DNA of 13,450 bases from an uncultured Oscillibacter sp. (lineage in GTDB: Bacteria; Bacillota; Clostridia; Oscillospirales; Oscillospiraceae). Shown here piece after piece: positions 1 to 5,578 of the stretch. Both the position numbers and the translations under genes were made by a program. The stretch covers positions 1 through 13,450 of the forward strand of contig UQUC01000061.1 in assembly GCA_900544105.1 (NCBI GenBank), given 5' to 3'. The notes below the pieces were generated by a model. It had not been told where the DNA came from and ran no database searches. It was given only the letters and a program-made list of their open reading frames with translations. Every line of letters begins with the position of its first letter. Within the stretch, counting starts at the first letter, position 1.

Positions 1-20
1 GCGGCGCAGTAAGCATATCA

Positions 21-39
21 GTGCGTACTTATGACGCAC
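21..39 (-). other. Hairpin at the 5' end of the divergent leftward transcript
   Basis: GTGCGT (21-26) and ACGCAC (34-39) form a perfect 6-bp stem with a 7-nt loop. The predicted start of the leftward transcript from the promoter at 45-73 is near position 38, so the stem would sit at the extreme 5' end of that mRNA. Such 5' stems can slow mRNA decay; that role is inference. The gene it would precede lies outside the window. Confidence 0.4.
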
Positions 40-44
40 GGTTT

Positions 45-73
45 AGTATACATACTTTTTCAAATTCTGTCAA
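45..73 (-). promoter_or_regulatory. Strong divergent sigma-A promoter reading left out of the window
   Basis: On the minus strand there is a perfect -35 TTGACA (68-73), a 17-bp spacer, and a -10 TATACT (45-50), so transcription would begin near 38 and leave the window to the left. In Firmicutes the gene divergent from dnaA is usually rpmH (ribosomal protein L34), followed by rnpA. A near-consensus promoter fits such a highly expressed gene, but the gene itself is not visible. Confidence 0.75.
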
Positions 74-229
74 GAAAAAGTTGCAGATTCCGTGAAAAAC
101 ATCCGGTTTTTTCTGTTTCCTGTACGTTTTGGCAGATATGGTGCTTTTTTTGTCAGAGATAACCACATTTTGTTTCCAGATAGCCCTCAAATTTTTGAAC
201 TTTATTATTTAGTATATGTGTAATTTCTG

Positions 230-258
230 TTGCCTGAACGTCCTGTTTTTGATATAAT
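230..258 (+). promoter_or_regulatory. dnaA promoter (sigma-A type)
   Basis: A -35 TTGCCT (230-235), a 17-bp spacer and a perfect -10 TATAAT (253-258) lie 48 bp upstream of the dnaA start codon. Predicted transcription start is near 265, giving a short leader of about 40 nt. No good DnaA box lies in or near it, unlike organisms where DnaA represses its own gene from boxes in the promoter. Confidence 0.8.
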
Positions 259-305
259 GTAATTCGGTATGATTTTGTCTTTTATAACAAGAGAGGTGTT
301 CTGAT

Positions 306-1622
306 TTGAATTCTGTCGCTGATGTGTGGACCAACGTCCTCCAGCAGCTCAAGAAGGATCTCTCGGAGACGACCATCACCACCTGGTTCGATGAACTGAC
401 GGCGGTGGACATCCGGGAAAATACCTTCTATCTGCACTGTCCCAACGACTTTAAAAAACGATACATCGAATCCCTGTTTATCAAAAACATCAAAGCCGCC
501 CTTCAGGATCTCTTCTCCATGGAGTTTGAAGTGAAGATCCTGGACGAAGCGGGACTTCTGGAATTTCAGGGCGGCGCGCCCAAGAAAAACAGCGATCGCT
601 TCACCTACGAGGATTTCACGTTTGAGACTTTCGTGGTAGGTCCCAGCAATAAGCTGGCCTACGCCGCCTCTATGGCGGTGGCGGAGCATCCCGCCCAGAA
701 CTACAACCCCTTGCTGATCTACGGCGATTCCGGTCTGGGCAAGACCCATCTGCTGTATGCCATCGCCAACGTGATCCGGCAGAATGATCCGGCTGCCAAA
801 ATCGTCTATATCAAGGGCGATGACTTCATCAATGAGTTCATTGAGCTGATCCGGGCAGGCCGTGGCAGCGACTTCCGGGCCAAGTACCGGGAGGCAGACC
901 TTCTGCTGGTGGACGACGTGCAGTTCGTGGCCGGCAAGGAACAGGTCCAGAATGAATTCTTCCATACCTTCAATAACCTGTACGAATCCGGTAAGCAGAT
1001 CGTTCTGACCTCGGACCGTCCCCCCTCTGAAATGACGCTGCTGGATGACCGGCTGCGGACCCGGTTTGAATGGGGCCTGCTGGCGGACGTGACGCCGCCG
1101 GACTTTGAGACCCGTCTTGCCATCGTAAAAAATAAGGCGGCGGCGCTGGGTATGGAGCTTCCCGATAAGATCGCCAGCTACATTGCTGAAAATGTCACTG
1201 CCAACGTCCGACAGCTGGAGGGCACCGTCAATAAAATTCTGGCTTACAAGGATCTGCTGGGCAGCGAGGCCGACGAAGCCACGGTCACCCGTGCCATGCA
1301 GGACATTCTGAAAAAGAGCAACGAGTATATTCCCACGCCGGACAACATCCTGGACTACATCAGCAAGTATTACGGGATCGAAAAAGAGATCATCTGCGGT
1401 CAGCAGCGGGTCAAGGATGCCGTGGCTGCCCGCCAGATCGCCATGTACCTCATTCGCGGCATGACCAATCTGCCTGTGGTGGAGATCGGCAAGGTCTTTG
1501 ACAACCGGGATCACTCCACGGTGCTCTACTCTCTCAAGCAGGTAGAAAAGCAGATGAAAAAAGACCCCGCTTTCGCCGAGACGGTGAAGGAGATCAAGAC
1601 CAATATCAACAACCGCCATTGA
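306..1622 (+). CDS. dnaA: Chromosomal replication initiator protein DnaA
   Basis: DnaA is the AAA+ initiator that binds DnaA boxes, forms an ATP-dependent filament, opens oriC and helps load the helicase. The 438-aa product shows domain I at about 1-80, a very short linker, and the AAA+ domain III from about 100: Walker A GDSGLGKTH (140-148), Walker B LLLVDDVQF (199-207), sensor 1 near LTSDRPP (234-240), arginine-finger box RLRTRFEWGL (249-258) and sensor 2 around NVRQLEGTVNKI (300-311). Domain IV carries the box-recognition helix with RDHSTV (401-406). The start is TTG at 306, set by a GAGAGGTG Shine-Dalgarno (291-298) with a 7-nt gap; no ATG fits. Domain II is nearly absent (about 20 residues), placing it at the short end of the family. 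It has its own promoter at 230-258 and is followed by oriC. Confidence 0.98.
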   Translation: MNSVADVWTNVLQQLKKDLSETTITTWFDELTAVDIRENTFYLHCPNDFKKRYIESLFIKNIKAALQDLFSMEFEVKILDEAGLLEFQGGAPKKNSDRFTYEDFTFETFVVGPSNKLAYAASMAVAEHPAQNYNPLLIYGDSGLGKTHLLYAIANVIRQNDPAAKIVYIKGDDFINEFIELIRAGRGSDFRAKYREADLLLVDDVQFVAGKEQVQNEFFHTFNNLYESGKQIVLTSDRPPSEMTLLDDRLRTRFEWGLLADVTPPDFETRLAIVKNKAAALGMELPDKIASYIAENVTANVRQLEGTVNKILAYKDLLGSEADEATVTRAMQDILKKSNEYIPTPDNILDYISKYYGIEKEIICGQQRVKDAVAARQIAMYLIRGMTNLPVVEIGKVFDNRDHSTVLYSLKQVEKQMKKDPAFAETVKEIKTNINNRH

Positions 1623-1629
1623 CCGTATT

Positions 1630-1638
1630 TTTTCCACA
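1630..1638 (+). promoter_or_regulatory. DnaA box 1 (TTTTCCACA)
   Basis: Nine-base DnaA recognition site 7 bp after the dnaA stop codon, one base from the consensus TTATCCACA and identical to four other sites in this gap. Confidence 0.8.
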
Positions 1639-1665
1639 TTTGCAAGGGAAAAAGAAAAACTGTAA

Positions 1666-1674
1666 TGTGGAAAA
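1666..1674 (-). promoter_or_regulatory. DnaA box 2 (inverted)
   Basis: TGTGGAAAA on the plus strand, i.e. TTTTCCACA on the minus strand. It is the only inverted box of the set and so faces box 1, 27 bp away. Confidence 0.8.
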
Positions 1675-1698
1675 ATAAAGTCCGTGTAAAACCGATTT

Positions 1699-1720
1699 TT
1701 TTCCACATCTTTTTTCCACA
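1699..1720 (+). promoter_or_regulatory. DnaA boxes 3 and 4 (tandem pair)
   Basis: Two TTTTCCACA sites in the same orientation at 1699-1707 and 1712-1720, 13 bp start to start, a spacing compatible with cooperative binding of neighbouring DnaA monomers. Confidence 0.8.
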
Positions 1721-1757
1721 AAGGCGTGGAGGCTGTAAATATTGGGGTTTCAAGGGT

Positions 1758-1774
1758 TTTTCCACTTTTCCACA
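1758..1774 (+). promoter_or_regulatory. DnaA boxes 5 and 6 (abutting pair next to the trios)
   Basis: TTTTCCACT (1758-1766, one mismatch) and TTTTCCACA (1766-1774) share one base and point toward the trio tract. In B. subtilis the corresponding pair anchors the DnaA filament that extends onto single-stranded trios; the same role is inferred here from position and orientation. Confidence 0.75.
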
Positions 1775-1784
1775 TTTTTTTTCA

Positions 1785-1803
1785 CTACTGTTACTTTCTT
1801 CTA
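1785..1803 (+). promoter_or_regulatory. DnaA-trio tract
   Basis: The top strand reads CTA CTG TTA CTT, one extra T, then CTT CTA, i.e. repeats of 3'-GAT-5'-like triplets on the bottom strand. The B. subtilis origin has CTA CTA TTA CTT CTA CTA at the equivalent place and orientation. It begins 10 bases after the last DnaA box and leads directly into AT-only DNA (1802-1829). The single extra T would put the last two trios out of phase with the first four. Confidence 0.7.
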
Positions 1804-1870
1804 AAAAATTTATTTTTTCTTTTTAAAAAGCGCTTTTATCCCTATTTGATACAGAAAGGAAGCGACTCTC

Positions 1871-2986
1871 ATGATTAAATTTTCCTGTGAAAAAGTTTTC
1901 CTCCAAAACGCGATTGCCGTCACCAGCCGGGCCGTTGCCCAGAAGAGCTCCATTCCGGCGCTGGAAGGTCTGTTGATCCACGCGGACCAGCAGTTGACCA
2001 TCTCCGGCTACAACATGCAGACCGGTATTCGCACCAACGTTTTCGCCAACGTTGTGGAAGGCGGCGACATCGTGCTGAATGCCCGGCTGTTTGGTGACAT
2101 CATCCGCCGGATGCCCGATGATATGATCACCTTTACCGCTGATGAAAAAATGATGGTCCATGTCTCCTGCGGCGATGCGGATTTTGACATTCTGGGCCTG
2201 TCCGCCGCGGATTACCCGGATCTGCCGGAGGTTGAGGATGAATATGCCGTTTCCATGCAGCAGAAGGTGCTGCGGAGCATGATCGAGGAGGTGGCCTTTG
2301 CCGTCTCTACCAATGAAAGCCGCCCGGTCCATACCGGCGCTCTCTTTGAGATCGCGGATATGAGCCTCAGCATGGTAGCCGTGGACGGCTTCCGTCTGGC
2401 TTTCCGCCGGGAGAAGCTGGAAAAGCTGGAGGGCGGCGCGTTCTCTTTCGTCTGTCCCGGCTCCGCCCTCAGTGAGGTAAAGAGCATTTGCGGCGATACG
2501 GAGGATCTGGTGACGGTGACGCTGGGCAAGCGGCATATCCTATTTGAAATTGGTGATACCCAGCTGATCTGCCGCCGTCTGGAGGGTGAGTTCCTGGATT
2601 ATAAGAACGCCATCCCCCGGAAGAATCCCATTCAGATCGTGGCGGAGACCAAGGCCCTCATCGAGAGCATCGACCGCGTGTCCGTGGTGATCTCCGACAA
2701 GCTGAAAAGCCCGGTGCGCTGCCTGTTTGACCACGATAAGGTGATGCTGTCCGCCAAGACCGGCAACGGTGAGGCCAAGGATGTGTGCCGTGTCAGCGGC
2801 GACGGCGACAAGCTGGAGATCGGCTTCAATAACCGGTATCTGATGGAAGCGCTGCGGTACGCTCCGGCGGACAAGGTGAAGATCGAGCTGAACACAGGGG
2901 TCTCCCCTGCCATTATCGTCCCTGTGGAGGGCGAGGAGAACTTCCTTTATATGGTATTGCCTGTACGGTTGAAGAGCGCGGAGTAA
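1871..2986 (+). CDS. dnaN: DNA polymerase III beta sliding clamp DnaN
   Basis: This is the ring-shaped processivity clamp that tethers DNA polymerase III and other client enzymes to DNA. The 371-aa product is of normal length for three similar domains of about 120 residues. Family landmarks are YPDLP (115-119), FAVSTNESRPVHTG (143-156), VDGFRLA (171-177) and the C-terminal MVLPVRL (361-367), which forms part of the hydrophobic client-binding pocket. The ATG at 1871 follows an AAAGGAAG Shine-Dalgarno at about 1856-1863. It follows oriC directly, so its leader contains the unwinding region, and it starts the compact dnaN-S4-recF unit. A separate dnaN promoter is not evident; read-through from dnaA is possible. 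Confidence 0.98.
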   Translation: MIKFSCEKVFLQNAIAVTSRAVAQKSSIPALEGLLIHADQQLTISGYNMQTGIRTNVFANVVEGGDIVLNARLFGDIIRRMPDDMITFTADEKMMVHVSCGDADFDILGLSAADYPDLPEVEDEYAVSMQQKVLRSMIEEVAFAVSTNESRPVHTGALFEIADMSLSMVAVDGFRLAFRREKLEKLEGGAFSFVCPGSALSEVKSICGDTEDLVTVTLGKRHILFEIGDTQLICRRLEGEFLDYKNAIPRKNPIQIVAETKALIESIDRVSVVISDKLKSPVRCLFDHDKVMLSAKTGNGEAKDVCRVSGDGDKLEIGFNNRYLMEALRYAPADKVKIELNTGVSPAIIVPVEGEENFLYMVLPVRLKSAE

Positions 2987-2992
2987 ACAAAT

Positions 2993-3208
2993 ATGAGAAC
3001 AATGACCATTACAACCGAATATATCAAGCTTCAGGACCTTTTGAAGCTGGCGAACGTGGTAGAGACCGGCGGCGAGGCCAAGGAGTGCGTCCAGAGCGGC
3101 GAAGTACAGGTCAACGGCGAGGTGTGCACCATGCGGGGCAAGAAGATCCGCCCCGGCGACGTGGTGACCTTCCGGGGACAGGAATACGCGGCGGCCTATG
3201 CGGATTGA
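2993..3208 (+). CDS. rlbA: S4-domain RNA-binding protein, RlbA/YaaA type
   Basis: A 71-aa protein made almost entirely of one S4 RNA-binding fold. Visible family features are the N-terminal ITTEYIKLQDLLKLANVVETGG stretch in parts, then a conserved lysine, a VNGE turn and the RGKKIRPGD segment near the C-terminus. The B. subtilis homologue at the same locus (YaaA, named RlbA) is reported to associate with the large ribosomal subunit; function here is by homology. The start is 6 bp after the dnaN stop, with GCGGAG (2978-2983) inside dnaN serving as ribosome binding site; an internal ATG at 3002 is an alternative start. Its 3' end overlaps recF by 11 bp, so the pair is probably translationally coupled. 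Confidence 0.93.
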   Translation: MRTMTITTEYIKLQDLLKLANVVETGGEAKECVQSGEVQVNGEVCTMRGKKIRPGDVVTFRGQEYAAAYAD

Positions 3209-4298
3209 CGGGTTAAGCCTGGATTTTTTCCGTAACTACGTCCATTTAGACGCTGCTTTTGACCCGAATATCAATGTGATCTACGGCGACAACGCACAGG
3301 GAAAGACGAATCTGCTGGAGGCGGTGGCGTATCTCTCCGGCGTCAGCCACCGGGCCAGATATGACCGGGAGCTGATCCAATTCGGCGTGGACCATGCCTT
3401 TTTGAAGGGAAATGTGTTTGCCAGAGAGAGGGACTTTCTGTTAGAGGCAGAGCTGCACCGGGGGGCGCGGCGGGTGCTGCGGTCCAACGGCGTCAAGCTG
3501 AAAAACGGCGGAGAACTGTCCGGCATTTTTCAGAGCGTGCTGTTTTGCCCGGAGGACCTGTATCTGATCCGGGAAGGAGCCGCCGCCCGGCGGGGATTTC
3601 TGGATGATTGCATCTGCCAGCTTCGGCCCCGGTATGCCCTGGCGCTGGCGGAGTATAAGCGGCTTCACGAGCACAAAATCCGCATTTTGAGAGACAGCGA
3701 GGAAAAGCCCTCCCTGCTGGACGCGCTGGACGAGTTTTCCATGAGCATGGCCAAGGCGGGAGCGCTGCTGATCCATTACCGGGCGCACTTTATCAAGCGG
3801 CTATGTCAGGCGGCCCCGGCCATTCACGGGGATTTTTCCGGCGGCCGGGAACGGCTTACCCTACGTTATGAAACGGTGTCTACGGTGACGGACCCGGAGG
3901 CGGGACCGCAGGTGATCTTCCAGCAGCTTTTACAGCATCAGGAGGAGCACCGGGCGGCGGAGATCGCCAGCCGGCAATGTCTGTCCGGCCCTCATAAGGA
4001 CGATTTACTGGTGGAGATCGACGGGCAGGCCGCGAAAAGCTATGCCTCGCAGGGACAGACCCGGACGGCGGCTCTCTCCTTGAAGCTGGCGGCAAGGGAG
4101 ATTTTTCAGCAGGACACCGGGGAGTATCCGGTGCTGCTGCTGGACGATGTGCTTTCCGAGCTGGACCCCCGGCGGCAGGAGTTTGTACTGAACCGCATCC
4201 GGGGCGGGCAGGTATTCATCACCTGCTGCGAGGACGACCGGCTGCCGCAGCTGTTGGGGGGAAGAATCTTCCATGTCAGAAACGGCACTGTGCGGTGA
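3198..4298 (+). CDS. recF: DNA replication and repair protein RecF
   Basis: RecF is an SMC/ABC-type ATPase that acts with RecO and RecR to load RecA at single-strand gaps and stalled forks. The 366-aa protein has Walker A GDNAQGKT (30-37), the family motif SGPHKDD (263-269), ABC signature region SQGQTRTAALSLKLA (284-298) and Walker B with D-loop PVLLLDDVLSELD (311-323), followed by QVFITCCEDD where many relatives have a VFIT-T run. Length is typical. The ATG at 3198 lies inside the last codons of the S4 gene (11-bp overlap). The stop codon TGA (4296-4298) lies within the left arm of the palindromic element described downstream, so that element abuts or has shaped the gene's end. Confidence 0.97.
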   Translation: MRIDGLSLDFFRNYVHLDAAFDPNINVIYGDNAQGKTNLLEAVAYLSGVSHRARYDRELIQFGVDHAFLKGNVFARERDFLLEAELHRGARRVLRSNGVKLKNGGELSGIFQSVLFCPEDLYLIREGAAARRGFLDDCICQLRPRYALALAEYKRLHEHKIRILRDSEEKPSLLDALDEFSMSMAKAGALLIHYRAHFIKRLCQAAPAIHGDFSGGRERLTLRYETVSTVTDPEAGPQVIFQQLLQHQEEHRAAEIASRQCLSGPHKDDLLVEIDGQAAKSYASQGQTRTAALSLKLAAREIFQQDTGEYPVLLLDDVLSELDPRRQEFVLNRIRGGQVFITCCEDDRLPQLLGGRIFHVRNGTVR

Positions 4299-4379
4299 TG
4301 AATACCGCGACGGAGCGCAGCGAACGGAGTCGCGCGTCAGCGCGTTTTGAAATGCCGCGCCGTTACGCGGCGCATCACC
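4294..4379. repeat. REP-like or small MITE-like palindromic element after recF
   Basis: An 86-bp GC-rich unit is bounded by perfect 7-bp inverted repeats GGTGATG (4294-4300) and CATCACC (4373-4379). Inside are three further stems: CGCGAC/GTCGCG (4306-4311 with 4329-4334), CGCGC/GCGCG (4331-4335 with 4340-4344), and GCCGCG/CGCGGC (4354-4359 with 4366-4371). The first two share bases and cannot form together. No open reading frame fits it, and its base composition differs from the AT-richer DNA to its right. Dense nested palindromes in an intergenic position are typical of REP-type or miniature elements; whether it is multicopy cannot be seen here. Confidence 0.6.
4331..4348 (+). terminator. 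Possible weak intrinsic terminator of the recF operon
   Basis: A 5-bp all-GC stem CGCGC/GCGCG with loop GTCA (4331-4344) is followed by only four T residues (4345-4348), 33 bp after the recF stop. The short T run makes efficient termination doubtful, and it lies within the palindromic element, so it may be incidental. Confidence 0.3.
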
Positions 4380-4400
4380 TGCTGCGAGGACGACCAGGAA

Positions 4401-4484
4401 ATGAAATTTAAAAAGCCGATCGGAATTGGAAACGTAAAGATCATATTGTGGGCGGCTATAGTCGGTCTGTTTATGCGCATATAG
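4401..4484 (+). CDS. Possible 27-aa hydrophobic peptide ORF, uncertain
   Basis: ATG at 4401 opens a 27-codon frame ending in TAG (4482-4484). The product has a lysine-rich start (MKFKKP) followed by a hydrophobic segment IILWAAIVGLFM, so it would be a single-helix membrane peptide. A CGAGGA ribosome-binding-like stretch (4385-4390) sits 10 nt upstream and derives from the duplicated recF bases. The reading frame is also open through that duplicate in the recF frame. The stretch from 4485 to 4632 holds no further ORF that I can support, only weak hairpins such as GCGGC/GCCGC and TGCCG/CGGCA near 4550-4595. The ORF may be fortuitous. Confidence 0.25.
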   Translation: MKFKKPIGIGNVKIILWAAIVGLFMRI

Positions 4485-4632
4485 CTCTGAAACAAAGATG
4501 AGTATATTTTAGTTTTGTAAAATAAAGTGGTTTACTGTAGGAAGCGCGGCGTTGCCGCAATGAAGGTTTAATTCTGTGCCGTATGGCGGCATTTCTTGTG
4601 GCAGAGCGCAGCACTTTTGAAAGGAGCTTCAG

Positions 4633-4788
4633 ATGAAAAAACAGCTCAACGGCATTGCCCTGCTTCTGCTGGGAATCCTGCTTACGCTGGCGGGAGAGCA
4701 GTTGGATGTTCTCGGTATCACCGGGCTTGGCATTATTGCCGGGATTCTTGGGGCACTGTTCGTTTACTGGAACAGCGGAGAGACATGA
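4633..4788 (+). CDS. Small two-helix membrane protein (51 aa), function unknown
   Basis: I do not recognise a named family. The ATG at 4633 follows an excellent GAAAGGAG ribosome binding site (4619-4626) with a 6-nt gap. The frame runs 51 codons to TGA (4786-4788). Residues about 7-20 (leucine-rich) and 27-46 (glycine/isoleucine-rich) form two probable transmembrane helices, joined by a short loop containing GEQLD, with a charged C-terminal tail NSGET. The N-terminus (MKKQLN) suggests an inside-positive start. It opens a tight run of small genes (35, 17 and 13 bp gaps) that ends in remB. A dedicated promoter was not convincingly found in 4485-4618. Quality of the ribosome binding site and clean hydrophobic pattern make it a real gene, though short. 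Confidence 0.75.
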   Translation: MKKQLNGIALLLLGILLTLAGEQLDVLGITGLGIIAGILGALFVYWNSGET

Positions 4789-4822
4789 ATTTACAGACTT
4801 TATGATGGAAAGGGAATATTTT

Positions 4823-5233
4823 ATGGAACCCATCCAATACCGTTGGAAAGATCGGAAACGCCATCTGGGACTGCCGCTGTCCTTTACCCGGTACAGTCTC
4901 AGTGAGGACCGCCTGTTCTGCGAAAAGGGCTTTCTGAACCTGAAATGCGATGAAGTGCTGCTCTACCGGGTCCGGGACTTGCAGCTGAATATGTCCCTGG
5001 GTCAGCGGATTTTGGGAGTAGGAACCGTGTGCGTCATTTCCTCGGATAAGAGCGTGCCCCATCTGGACCTTGTAAATGTAAAGCATCCCCGGGAGGTCAA
5101 GGAGCTGATCCATAAAAACGTGGAGGAGGCCAAGGACAAGCGGCGGATGCGTACCACGGAGATCATGGGCGGTCCGGAGGACGATGAATTTGCCCACGAT
5201 TTTGATGACGAAACGGAGTGCGGCAGCCATTAA
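4823..5233 (+). CDS. Bacterial PH-domain protein (bPH/DUF304-like)
   Basis: The 136-aa product resembles the bacterial pleckstrin-homology (YdbS/YdbT, bPH2) fold. From about 18 to 100 it follows the pattern Y-L-hydrophobic, RL, G, then LLYRVRDLQL, GQRILGVGTVCVISSD, and DLVNVKHPREVKELI, which is the typical strand order with a closing helix. No transmembrane segment is present in the protein, so it is probably cytosolic or peripheral. The C-terminal tail (about 117-131) is strongly acidic (PEDDEFAHDFDDE). The start at ATG 4823 is chosen because AAAGGGAA (4809-4816) lies 6 nt upstream; upstream in-frame ATGs at 4802 and earlier lack a well-placed site and would run into the preceding gene. Neighbours on both sides are small membrane proteins, suggesting a joint envelope function. 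Ligand unknown. Confidence 0.85.
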   Translation: MEPIQYRWKDRKRHLGLPLSFTRYSLSEDRLFCEKGFLNLKCDEVLLYRVRDLQLNMSLGQRILGVGTVCVISSDKSVPHLDLVNVKHPREVKELIHKNVEEAKDKRRMRTTEIMGGPEDDEFAHDFDDETECGSH

Positions 5234-5250
5234 GTGCCGCGGGAGGCAAT

Positions 5251-5565
5251 ATGTTTCATGTTTTACTGGCACTTCCGGCCATCGCCGTGTTCGGCACGGT
5301 GGCCGGAACGGTTTTGACGGTTCTGGACGGATTGCTGGGACTGGCATTTATCATTCAACTGCTGTTCGGCTTCGTATTCCGGACAGTGAAGTGGCTTTTA
5401 TGGCTGCCCTGCGCCTTGGGCATGGTGGTCCTGGCGGTCTTGGGCGCGGGATTGGGCACGATCCCCATTGTGCTGATGCTGGCCTTTGGCTGTGTGTACG
5501 GTGTGGTGCTGCTGGCGGGCAGGCTTGTGATCCACCTGCTGCGGTGGCTGTTTTCCCTGCTTTGA
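5251..5565 (+). CDS. Small hydrophobic membrane protein (104 aa), function unknown
   Basis: No named family is recognised. The protein is almost wholly hydrophobic, with probable helices near residues 3-24, 27-43, 47-72 and 73-97, and only a few charges (D26, R44, K47 and arginines near the C-terminus). The start ATG at 5251 follows GGGAGG (5241-5246) with a 4-nt gap; an in-frame GTG/ATG-like start 33 nt upstream would overlap the PH-domain gene and lacks a site. It begins 17 bp after the PH-domain stop and ends 13 bp before remB, so it is cotranscribed with both. A small membrane partner for the PH-domain protein is a reasonable inference, not shown. Confidence 0.8.
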   Translation: MFHVLLALPAIAVFGTVAGTVLTVLDGLLGLAFIIQLLFGFVFRTVKWLLWLPCALGMVVLAVLGAGLGTIPIVLMLAFGCVYGVVLLAGRLVIHLLRWLFSLL

Positions 5566-5578
5566 CGAGGAAAGACCG

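Larger units (their letters stand above)
1623..1870. other. oriC: oriC: DnaA-box cluster, DnaA-trios and AT-rich unwinding region
   Basis: This 248-bp AT-rich gap between dnaA and dnaN is the replication origin core. It has five perfect TTTTCCACA DnaA boxes (1630-1638 +, 1666-1674 -, 1699-1707 +, 1712-1720 +, 1766-1774 +) and a one-mismatch box TTTTCCACT (1758-1766 +) sharing a base with the last. Ten bases after the final box comes a tract of trinucleotides resembling the B. subtilis DnaA-trio (1785-1803), then an AT-only stretch (1802-1829) suited to strand opening. The order boxes, trios, AT-rich DNA, dnaN start matches the B. subtilis basal unwinding system in order and orientation. All boxes carry T at the third position instead of the textbook A. 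No GC cluster separates box and trios here; that interval is mostly T. Confidence 0.9.
4217..4395 (+). repeat. 23-bp direct repeat of recF sequence, 156 bp apart
   Basis: Positions 4217-4239 (inside recF, encoding the ITCCEDD segment) recur exactly at 4373-4395, after the recF stop. The copies diverge at the next base (g at 4240, a at 4396). The second copy begins exactly with CATCACC, the right terminal arm of the palindromic element at 4294-4379. This looks like a microhomology or slippage event between the two CATCACC sequences. Confidence is high for the repeat and moderate for the mechanism. Confidence 0.9.

Noticed and set aside
169..177. ATAACCACA as a DnaA box upstream of dnaA
   Set aside because: Two mismatches to TTATCCACA and no neighbours, while the real boxes at this locus are all perfect TTTTCCACA.
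282..1775. Long minus-strand open frame opposite dnaA (about 497 codons)
   Set aside because: Antisense shadow of GC-rich dnaA codons; no ribosome site, no recognisable motifs, and it runs through the oriC boxes.
1826..1837. AAAAGCGCTTTT palindrome before dnaN as an operator
   Set aside because: A perfect 12-bp palindrome, but short and in AT-rich DNA; no known regulator consensus matches and only one copy is present.
4655..4822. Upstream extension of the PH-domain gene to 4655
   Set aside because: It would overlap the 51-aa gene in another frame and lacks a ribosome site; ATG 4823 has a well-placed one.
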